Assembly: GCA_902463905.1 (NCBI GenBank) | Contig: CABQHF010000050.1 | Coordinates: forward strand, 1 to 11,433 | Length of the DNA stretch: 11,433 nt | From: an uncultured Faecalibacterium sp. | GTDB taxonomy: Bacteria > Bacillota > Clostridia > Oscillospirales > Ruminococcaceae | Direction: 5' to 3' | In this document: positions 5,348 through 11,433 of the stretch, in pieces | Position numbering within the stretch: position 1 is the stretch's first letter | Layout of the letters: each line of letters starts with the position of its first letter | Made by a program: the position numbers and the translations under genes | The notes under the pieces: generated by a model | Database searches by the model: none | What the model saw: only the letters and a program-made list of their open reading frames with translations | What the model was told of the DNA's origin: nothing

Positions 5348-7108
5348 TTATTCCAGATACATCCTGCGCAGACGCATCAGGCGGGCGGGGGTCAGGCCGT
5401 ATTCCCGTGCCAGATACTCCTCCGCGCTGCCGCATTCCTCGCGGATGGTGCGCAGCACAAAGGGCGCAGCTTCCGGATCAACCCCGGCAACGCCCTGCCA
5501 GCGCATCTTCTGCGCCGGGTCTGCCGCGATCTCGTCGGCGTGCTCGGCCAGGATGGCGTCGATCTCCGCCTTGCGGCAGACGTTCGTCTGCACAAAGTCC
5601 GCGCAGATCGTCTCGTCCGAAGCGCCCAGCGCCAGCAGGATCAGCATGGCGGCCACGCCGGTGCGGTCCTTACCGGCGGAGCAGTGGAACAGGATGGGTG
5701 TCTCGCCCGCTTCCAGCGCCCGGAACAGCTCCTTGAACGCCTTGTTGCCGAACAGCATCTGCCGGTACATCCGGAAGGAAATGCTCTCACCCTCCCGTGC
5801 CGTCTGCATCATGCGCCCGATGTCACCGGGGGCAAAGTGGATCTCGCGGCCCTCGTCATCGCTCAGGGCGCAGATCTGCACCAGCCGTGCGCCGTCCGGC
5901 ACATAATCCGGCGCAGCCTGCGCCTCGGCGGTGCTGCGCAGATCCAGGATCAGCCGCAGACCCAGCGCATCCAGCCGGGCACGGTCTGCCGGGTCGGTGA
6001 GCTTGCCGGTGCCAACGCCGCGCCATATCTGGCCCCAGCGCACGGTCTTGCCCTCGTCGGCCGGGTAGCCGCCCAGTTCCCGGAAATTGGTCGCGCCTGC
6101 AAAGGGCAGCTGGGTGCCCGGTGCCGGGTGCACCGGCGCAGCAGGCTTTGCCGCCGTGCTGGAGAGCACCGGAAAGTTATAAAAGGGCTTGGCCGGGCGG
6201 CCCCGGCGCGGCGGCAGCGAGGCAGCCCCGCCCAGCACCTCCATCAGATAGCTGCGCAGCAGGTCGATGTAGGCCGAGGTGTAATCCCGGCACTGCACCA
6301 GCGACACACACAGCGGAGGCAGGTCCTCCAGCAGCACATCCCGCACCCGGTCCAGCTCCCGCCGGGCACCCGGTTCGTAGCGGGTCAGGCAAGTGCACAG
6401 CTGTTCCTGCACCAGATAATAGGCCTGATAGAAGCTGGGGCCGATCTCGGCGTTGGGCGCGAACCCCGCCCGCGCACAGGCTGACCACAGCGGGCTGAAC
6501 AGATCCTGCCGCAGGCTGGGCAGCAGCACCCGCTGCCCCCGCAGATCTGCCAGCGGGATGCTCTCCCGGTCCCAGAAGGGGTGGCCGCGGGGCACCAGCA
6601 GGCAGGCAGGATCCGCCCGCAGGGTGGTGCGGGCCAGCACCGGAGCTGCACAGCCCAGGTCGATGACCAGACCGGCGTCCAGTTCGCCCTGCTCCACCGC
6701 ATCCGCCACGGCGTCGTTGTCCATCAGGCGGAACCGCATCTCCACATGGGGGTACTGCTGGCGGAACTTGTCCAGCTGGGTCTCCAGGCCGGGCAGGTAG
6801 TCCGGCACCAGCGCCACGCTGATGCCGATGCGCACCGGCTGGGCCGACTGGATCTCGGCCCGCAGGGATGCCTGCATCTGCTGGAACTGCTCCACCACCG
6901 GCGCGGCATGGCGCTGCAGGCTCATGCCGCGGTCGGTGAGGGTGAGCTTGTGGTGGGCGCTGAGGAACAGCGGCCCGCACAGCTCCGCCTCCAGCGCAGA
7001 GGTGCTCTGCCGCAACGCCTGCCGCGACAGGAACAGCCGCTGGGCGGCGCGGGTATAATTCATTTCTTCGCACAATACCAGAAAATAGTGCAGCTGGCGG
7101 ATATCCAT
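5348..7108 (-). CDS. LysR-type regulator fused to a tyrosine/lipid phosphatase
   Basis: One uninterrupted frame of 586 residues joins two normally separate proteins. Residues 1-60 are a LysR winged helix-turn-helix (begins MDIRQLHYFLVLCEEMNYTRAAQRL form). About 90-292 are a LysR effector-binding domain (PVRIGISVALVPDYLPGL opening, inner LVPRGHPFWDRESIPLADL segment). A proline/alanine-rich linker (about 293-334) leads to a phosphatase of the MptpB/LipA kind (Y_phosphatase3). That part has the NFRELGGYPA entry motif (341-350), DLRSTAE (389-395) and an intact HCSAGKDRTG P-loop (475-484) with nucleophile Cys476, Asp481 and Arg482. Such phosphatases act on phosphotyrosine, phosphoserine or phosphoinositides. 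A DNA-binding sensor with its own phosphatase is inferred; substrate and target genes are unknown. ATG 7106-7108 is preceded by AGGAGG; the frame upstream to 7183 crosses the promoter. No signal peptide is seen, so it is cytoplasmic. Confidence 0.93.
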   Translation of the reverse strand: MDIRQLHYFLVLCEEMNYTRAAQRLFLSRQALRQSTSALEAELCGPLFLSAHHKLTLTDRGMSLQRHAAPVVEQFQQMQASLRAEIQSAQPVRIGISVALVPDYLPGLETQLDKFRQQYPHVEMRFRLMDNDAVADAVEQGELDAGLVIDLGCAAPVLARTTLRADPACLLVPRGHPFWDRESIPLADLRGQRVLLPSLRQDLFSPLWSACARAGFAPNAEIGPSFYQAYYLVQEQLCTCLTRYEPGARRELDRVRDVLLEDLPPLCVSLVQCRDYTSAYIDLLRSYLMEVLGGAASLPPRRGRPAKPFYNFPVLSSTAAKPAAPVHPAPGTQLPFAGATNFRELGGYPADEGKTVRWGQIWRGVGTGKLTDPADRARLDALGLRLILDLRSTAEAQAAPDYVPDGARLVQICALSDDEGREIHFAPGDIGRMMQTAREGESISFRMYRQMLFGNKAFKELFRALEAGETPILFHCSAGKDRTGVAAMLILLALGASDETICADFVQTNVCRKAEIDAILAEHADEIAADPAQKMRWQGVAGVDPEAAPFVLRTIREECGSAEEYLAREYGLTPARLMRLRRMYLE

Positions 7109-7140
7109 GTTTTCCTCCTGCGGATCTTTGTCATGAGTAA

Positions 7141-7169
7141 AGAATACCGCCTTTTGAAAAAATTGTAAA
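7141..7169 (-). promoter_or_regulatory. Promoter of the LysR-phosphatase gene
   Basis: On the minus strand, TTTACA (7164-7169), a 17-nt spacer, and TATTCT (7141-7146). It lies 13 nt downstream of the nagB terminator's T-run, so the fusion gene appears to be transcribed separately from nagB. Confidence 0.6.
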
Positions 7170-7181
7170 GCCGTTGGGCGC

Positions 7182-7213
7182 AAAAAAGCAGCCGCACAGG
7201 ACTGTGCGGCTGC
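7182..7213 (-). terminator. Terminator of nagB
   Basis: A perfect 12-bp inverted repeat (7188-7199 with 7202-7213), realistically an 11-bp stem with a 4-nt loop. It is followed on the minus strand by six T (7182-7187), 19 nt past the nagB stop. Confidence 0.93.
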
Positions 7214-7231
7214 CCGGAAATGCCAAAGCGG

Positions 7232-7960
7232 TCAAATCAGGCTCAGAGCCTCTTCGTCGCCCACGAGGGTGAAGTCGGGGTGCATCTGCAGGATGCTGGC
7301 GGGCACTTCGGGGGTGACCGGGCCGAAGAAGGCCTTCTTGACGATCTCGGCCTTGCCGGTGCCGTTGACCACCATCAGCACCTTGCGGGCCTGCATGATG
7401 GTCTTGATGCCCATGGTGTAGGCCTGCTTGGGCACCAGATCCTCGTGGCCGTCAAAGAAGCGCTTGTTGGCCTCGATGGTCTCCTGGGTCAGATCCACGC
7501 AGTGGGTCTCCAGCTCAAAGGCCTCGCCCGGCTCGTTGAAGCCGATGTGGCCGTCGTGGCCGATGCCCAGCAGCTGCAGGTCGATGCCGCCCACAGCGTG
7601 GATGATCTGGTTGTACTTGGTGCAGGCGTCCTCGGCGTCGGGGTTGGTGCCGTCCGGCAGGTTGATCTTGGCCGGGTCGATGTTCACCTTGTCGAACAGG
7701 TTCTTGTGCATGAAGCTCCAGTAGCTTTCCGGGTGCTCCTTGGGCAGGCCGCGGTACTCGTCCAGGTTCACAGTGGTGACCTCGGAGAAATCAATATCGC
7801 CCTTGTTGTACCACTCCACCAGCTGCTTGTAAGCGCCCACGGGGGTGCCGCCGGTGGCCAGGCCCAGCACGCAGTTGGGCTTCATGATGACCTGTGCGGA
7901 AATAATATTTGCCGCCTTGCGGGACATGTCGGTGTAATCCTTTGCACGAATGATCTTCAT
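7232..7960 (-). CDS. nagB: Glucosamine-6-phosphate deaminase
   Basis: A 242-residue NagB, converting glucosamine 6-phosphate to fructose 6-phosphate plus ammonia, the step that brings amino sugars (chitin, mucin and peptidoglycan GlcNAc) into glycolysis. Diagnostic blocks are the phosphate-binding LGLATGGTPVGAY near the N-terminus, TTVNLDEYRGL with the catalytic aspartate, and LGIGHDGHIGFNEPG with the ring-opening histidine. Length matches the short monomer type of Firmicutes (about 240 residues, without the allosteric C-terminal extension of E. coli NagB). I start at ATG 7958-7960. A GTG immediately upstream (7961-7963) is also in frame but the AGAGG site is better spaced to the ATG. No nagA deacetylase is adjacent. 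It has its own promoter (8042-8071) and terminator, so it is likely monocistronic. Confidence 0.96.
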   Translation of the reverse strand: MKIIRAKDYTDMSRKAANIISAQVIMKPNCVLGLATGGTPVGAYKQLVEWYNKGDIDFSEVTTVNLDEYRGLPKEHPESYWSFMHKNLFDKVNIDPAKINLPDGTNPDAEDACTKYNQIIHAVGGIDLQLLGIGHDGHIGFNEPGEAFELETHCVDLTQETIEANKRFFDGHEDLVPKQAYTMGIKTIMQARKVLMVVNGTGKAEIVKKAFFGPVTPEVPASILQMHPDFTLVGDEEALSLI

Positions 7961-8041
7961 CACAAACGACCTCTTTCATCTTTAATCTTTGCCGCGTTCG
8001 CCGCGCAGCACCTGTTTTGCGTCTCCACGCATTCTGTTGCA

Positions 8042-8071
8042 ATTCTACCACAATTTACAGGATGCTGTCCA
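8042..8071 (-). promoter_or_regulatory. Promoter of nagB
   Basis: On the minus strand, TGGACA (8066-8071), an 18-nt spacer, and TAGAAT (8042-8047). The -10 is preceded by TGG, an extended -10 feature. The leader is about 75 nt. Confidence 0.5.
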
Positions 8072-8139
8072 GCGTTATAGCGCATTTTGACCGAATTTTG
8101 CTGTTTTCCAGCCGATTCGTCCAAATCCCACCGGCCAAA

Positions 8140-8174
8140 GCACAAAAGGCTCCGCCGCAGCGGAGCTTTTGTGC
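8140..8174 (-). terminator. Terminator of the phospho-glucosidase gene
   Basis: A long 15-bp hairpin with one bulged base: GCACAAAA and GCTCCGC arms pair with GCGGAGC and TTTTGTGC around a 4-nt loop. It is AT-rich at its base on both strands, so it could work in either direction. It lies 33 nt after the gene's stop codon. Confidence 0.8.
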
Positions 8175-8206
8175 CGATAAAGCCCGGCAATGCCTGTTTT
8201 TCCCGG

Positions 8207-9637
8207 TCAGTCCAGATCCTCGCCGTTCGTTGCGATGACCTTCTTGTACCAGTAGAAGCTGTCCTTGCGGCTGCGGGCCAGCGTGCCGGAGCCATCGTTC
8301 TGCTTGTCCACATAGATCATGCCGTAGCGCTTCTTCATCTCGCCGGTGGAAGCCGACACGATATCGATGGGGCCCCAGCAGGTGTAGCCCAGCAGGGGGA
8401 TGCCGTCCAGATCCACGGCGTCCCGCATGGCCTCGATGTGCTTGCGCATATAGTCGATGCGGTAGGGGTCGTGGACAGCGCCGTCGGCCTCCACCACGTC
8501 GTTGGCGCCCAGGCCGTTCTCCACGATGAACAGCGGCTTCTGGTAGCGGTCGTACAGGGTATTCATGGTGATGCGCAGGCCCAGCGGGTCGATGGGCCAG
8601 CCCCACTCGCTGGCGGCCAGATGGGGGTTCGTCACACTGTTGCCCGCAGCGTTGCCGCTGGCGCTCCCTGCCGCTTCCGGCTCGGCGGCGACACAGCGGC
8701 TGGAATAGTAGCTGAAAGAGATGAAGTCCACTGTGCCCTCGGCCAGGGTCTCCCGGTCACCGGGCTTCCAGTCCAGCTGCACACCGGCGCGCTCCATGCG
8801 CTTCTCGGCCCAAACGGGGTAAGCGCCGCGTGCCTGTGCATCGATGAAGAAATAATTGTCGCGGTCACGCTCCAGGCCCAGCTGCACATCCTCCGGGGCG
8901 CAGGAGTAGGGGTAATACTGGCCTGCAGCCAGCATACAGCCCACCATGGCACCCGGCATCTTTTCGTGGGCCAGCTTCACGGCGCAGGCGCTGGCCAGCA
9001 GCTCGTGGTGCGCGGCCTGATACTTGACCTGCTCGATATCCTCACCCGGCTCAAACACCAGGCCGGCACCCATGAAGGGCATATGCAGCAGCATGTTGAT
9101 CTCATTGAAGGTCAGCCAGTATTTGACAAGGCCGCCGAAATTGTCGAACAGCACCGCGCAGTAGCGCACAAAGGCGTCGATCATGCGGCGGTCTTTCCAG
9201 CCGCCGTACTTCTTGATCAGCGCAATGGGGGTGTCGAAGTGGCAGATGGTGACCAGCGGCTCGATGCCGTACTTGCGGCACTCCTCGAACACACTGCGGT
9301 AGAAGGCGATGCCGGCGGCATTGGGCTGGGCATCGTCACCGTTGGGGAAGATGCGGGTCCATGCGATGGACAGCCGGTAGCACTTGAAGCCCATCTCGGC
9401 AAAGAGGGCAATGTCCTCTTTATAATGGTGGTACATATCAATGGCCTCATGGGAGGGGTAGAAGTGCTCTGCATCGCAATCCAGCATCTTCAGTTCCCCG
9501 CGCGCCACCGGGCCGCGATCCGGGCCGAAGGGAACCACGTCCACGCTGGACAGCCCCCGGCCGTCGGTGTCATAGGCACCCTCGCACTGGTTGGCGGCAG
9601 TTGCACCACCCCACAAAAAGCCTTCCTGCATTTTCAT
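8207..9637 (-). CDS. GH1 6-phospho-beta-glucosidase
   Basis: A full-length 476-residue glycoside hydrolase family 1 enzyme. The acid/base glutamate is Glu179 in LTFNEIN and the nucleophile is Glu373 in LFIVENGLGA, with FLWGGATAANQCEGA at the N-terminus. The phosphate-recognition region near the C-terminus (SASTGEMKKRYGMIYVDKQ, 428-446, with the S..K.Y pattern) points to 6-phospho-beta-glucosides such as cellobiose-, salicin- or arbutin-6-phosphate made by a PTS, rather than free glucosides. An alanine/glycine/serine-rich stretch (about 317-334) precedes NPHLAASEWGWPIDP. Product is glucose 6-phosphate plus the aglycone or glucose. The start has GAGGAG 8 nt upstream. No PTS permease or antiterminator is next to it, so the uptake system must be encoded elsewhere. 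It is BglA/AscB-like, but I do not assign a symbol. Confidence 0.92.
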   Translation of the reverse strand: MKMQEGFLWGGATAANQCEGAYDTDGRGLSSVDVVPFGPDRGPVARGELKMLDCDAEHFYPSHEAIDMYHHYKEDIALFAEMGFKCYRLSIAWTRIFPNGDDAQPNAAGIAFYRSVFEECRKYGIEPLVTICHFDTPIALIKKYGGWKDRRMIDAFVRYCAVLFDNFGGLVKYWLTFNEINMLLHMPFMGAGLVFEPGEDIEQVKYQAAHHELLASACAVKLAHEKMPGAMVGCMLAAGQYYPYSCAPEDVQLGLERDRDNYFFIDAQARGAYPVWAEKRMERAGVQLDWKPGDRETLAEGTVDFISFSYYSSRCVAAEPEAAGSASGNAAGNSVTNPHLAASEWGWPIDPLGLRITMNTLYDRYQKPLFIVENGLGANDVVEADGAVHDPYRIDYMRKHIEAMRDAVDLDGIPLLGYTCWGPIDIVSASTGEMKKRYGMIYVDKQNDGSGTLARSRKDSFYWYKKVIATNGEDLD

Positions 9638-9696
9638 ACGGAGCTCCTCACTTTCTTCTTATCCTGGGCGATTGCCCATCTCGTTCCTGCAACCCC

Positions 9697-9725
9697 AGTA
9701 TAGCCGAAAAGCCGCAAAAGGGAAA
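9697..9725 (-). promoter_or_regulatory. Possible promoter of the phospho-glucosidase gene
   Basis: On the minus strand, a good -10 TATACT (9697-9702) with a weak -35 TTTCCC (9720-9725) at 17-nt spacing. A weak -35 is compatible with activator dependence, but no operator or cre-like box is obvious. Confidence 0.4.
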
Positions 9726-9750
9726 GAGGGTTTTGCCCCAAAAACAAAAC

Positions 9751-9793
9751 AGCGCCCCTTTGCACCGTGCAACGGACGGCACAAAGGGGCGCT
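9751..9793 (-). terminator. Terminator after the truncated dehydrogenase
   Basis: A 12-bp stem (AGCGCCCCTTTG, 9751-9762, with its complement at 9782-9793), an internal mismatch and four further pairs around a 7-nt loop. The minus strand then reads GTTTTGTTTTTG. It is the original terminator of the gene whose remnant begins at 9816. Confidence 0.8.
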
Positions 9794-9815
9794 GCGTTCA
9801 TTTCAGAAAATCAAA

Positions 9816-10292
9816 TCAGTCTGCAGACAAATAGTGCATGGCCTTGCGCAGGCGTGCCTCATTTTCTGCAGTAGGCTCCATGAAGGGGCTGTGGAACAGA
9901 TTCTGGAACAGGTTCTCCATCTTGGGGGAGTTCGGGTCGATGCCGATATCCTCCAGGGTCAGAGGCATATTCATGCTGCGCATGAAGTCACGGAAGGGTG
10001 CCACCTGCTCCGGATGGCCGTTGAAAGCCAGCTGCAGGCAGTCGCCGATGGCCACGATCTCACCGTGCAGGTAGGGCTTTGCCTCCTGGGTGAAGTGGGT
10101 GCGCACCAGCTCGTAGGTCTCGTGGCCCAGAGCGGTCTGGCCAAAGCCCTTGCTCACGCCGCTGACGATGCCGGCCACAGCAACGTTCAGATAAGCGATA
10201 TCCTCCACGGCCTTGGTCAGCTTGCCCTGGACGAGGCCCGGCGTCAGATCGAACGAATGCTTTGCAGCGTAGAGCTGCAATTCTGAGCCTTA
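9816..10292 (-). pseudogene. Iron-containing dehydrogenase (GldA-like), C-terminal remnant
   Basis: The frame encodes about 154 residues matching the helical C-terminal part of a glycerol-dehydrogenase-like iron alcohol dehydrogenase. It includes the HGEIVAIG segment, where a metal-binding histidine lies, and helices VEDIAYLNVAVAGIVSGVSKGFGQTALGHE. The N-terminal nucleotide-binding half (roughly 200 residues) is absent. Reading further upstream in frame gives only G-S-E before a TAA, and the first possible start is a TTG at 10278-10280 without a ribosome site. The break falls just where the next gene's ribosome site begins on the other strand, so one deletion or rearrangement probably removed the 5' half. 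Its terminator is still intact. It is unlikely to make a working enzyme. The exact family (glycerol, glycerol-1-phosphate or another polyol substrate) cannot be told. Confidence 0.75.
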
Positions 10293-10316
10293 CTTATAAG
10301 AAAAGGAGTGTTTTTT

Positions 10317-10602
10317 ATGCCACAGTTGATCACCATCGGCGAGACCATGGCCGCCTTTACCCCCGACAGCGTAGGTGCCCTGCGCTATGTGCAGAACTTT
10401 GGCATCCGCACCGCCGGAGCCGAAAGCAATGTAGCCGTAGGCCTGGCCAAGGAGTAGGGGGTGGCCATCAGCTTTGACCCCAACATCCGCCGCAAGCTGT
10501 AGAAGGGCCAGGACTACGCCCCTCTGATCCGGGACCTGACCCTCCAGAGCCAGATCGTGCTGCTGGGCCTGGACGAAGCCGAGGCCCTGTTTGGCCTCCA
10601 GC
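10317..10602 (+). pseudogene. kdgK: 2-keto-3-deoxy-sugar kinase (PfkB family), internally deleted
   Basis: ATG 10317 has a strong AAAAGGAG ribosome site and begins MPQLITIGETMAAFTPDSVGA form, continuing through GAESNVAVGLAKE, which is the N-terminus of KDG/KDGal kinases. A TAG follows at 10455-10457. The frame then resumes directly with GVAISFDPNIRRKL, a block that in intact kinases lies well over 100 residues later, then a second TAG (10500-10502) exactly where family members have Trp (RRKLW; TGG to TAG). Kinase-like sequence continues (LIRDLTLQSQIVLLGLDEAEALFGLQ) to about 10602. The C-terminal GAGD active-site region is missing. It is therefore a non-functional relic with an internal deletion, a nonsense mutation and loss of the 3' end. 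The kinase would phosphorylate the product of the dehydratase encoded downstream. Confidence 0.8.
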
Positions 10603-10722
10603 CTGATGCCCAAGGAGGCCGTGGCTGCCAACGACTGGGAGGCCTGTGCCGCCTATGTCCGCAGCATGGTGGAGCAGATCCGCCGCCGAGTTTCTACAGA
10701 ACGTCCATATCACAACAGATAA
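10603..10722 (+). pseudogene. KDPG-type aldolase, C-terminal remnant
   Basis: In a frame different from the kinase relic, the sequence reads LMPKEAVAANDWEACAAYV followed by RSMVEQIRR, ending at TAA 10720-10722. This matches the C-terminal tail of 2-keto-3-deoxy-6-phosphogluconate/-galactonate aldolases (Eda/DgoA), where a 'GG(S/T)W...PKEA' strand is followed by a final helix. Only ~40 residues remain; the Schiff-base lysine and barrel are gone. The last residues after QIRR look unlike the family and may hold a further frameshift. The recognition rests on a short segment, so it is moderate. Position between kinase and dehydratase fits a dgoK-dgoA-dgoD order. Confidence 0.5.
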
Positions 10723-10742
10723 AACAGGAAGGAATCTGCCCC

Positions 10743-11433
<691 letters not shown>

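Noticed and set aside
8087..9703. A 538-codon plus-strand open frame opposite the GH1 gene
   Set aside because: It is antisense to a gene with clear catalytic motifs, has no ribosome site, and passes through that gene's terminator and promoter.
10455..10502. Two in-frame TAG codons in the kinase, suggesting TAG recoding
   Set aside because: The patatin gene ends cleanly at a TAG, and the kinase also lacks well over 100 residues and its 3' end, so decay explains the stops better.

Overview
The window looks like chromosome from a fairly GC-rich gut Firmicute, most probably an Oscillospiraceae/Ruminococcaceae member close to Faecalibacterium. This is inferred from the protein families (RNase Y, Firmicute-type iron alcohol dehydrogenase, NagB, GH1 phospho-glucosidase, a clostridial-type large serine recombinase), strong AGGAGG-type ribosome sites, and clean TTGACA/TATAAT-like promoters with U-tailed hairpin terminators. 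No marker here fixes the species.

Left end (1-750): a mobile-element scar. The C-terminal part of a large serine recombinase runs in from the left and converges on the 3' fragment of a tyrosine integrase on the minus strand. A 13-bp hairpin that can terminate in both directions lies near the recombinase's usual end. Next come a patatin-like lipid acyl hydrolase (912-1781, +) and a curious 260-bp gap. That gap holds a near-consensus promoter whose -10 overlaps a perfect dyad and which runs, about 20 nt after the predicted start, into an intrinsic terminator. A separate 13-bp hairpin with nine G in its loop follows.

Centre (2043-9637): five minus-strand genes. They are an iron-dependent alcohol dehydrogenase, rny (RNase Y), a LysR regulator fused in one reading frame to a tyrosine/lipid phosphatase, nagB, and a GH1 6-phospho-beta-glucosidase. 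I can find a promoter for each and a clear intrinsic terminator for all except the dehydrogenase, so they look mostly monocistronic rather than an operon. nagB and the glucosidase both feed phosphorylated sugars into glycolysis. The LysR-phosphatase fusion beside them is the most unusual object in the window. RNase Y has a predicted leader of about 265 nt.

Right end (9816-11433): a decayed region. The C-terminal part of a GldA-like iron dehydrogenase (minus) meets, head to head, the start of a D-galactonate catabolic cluster (plus). That cluster has a collapsed 2-keto-3-deoxy-sugar kinase (large internal deletion, two in-frame TAG stops) joined to the last ~40 residues of a KDPG-type aldolase. 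An apparently intact D-galactonate dehydratase (dgoD) follows and runs off the window. Kinase, aldolase and dehydratase are the three steps of the DeLey-Doudoroff galactonate route, so the pathway appears broken here unless copies exist elsewhere or the contig is misassembled.
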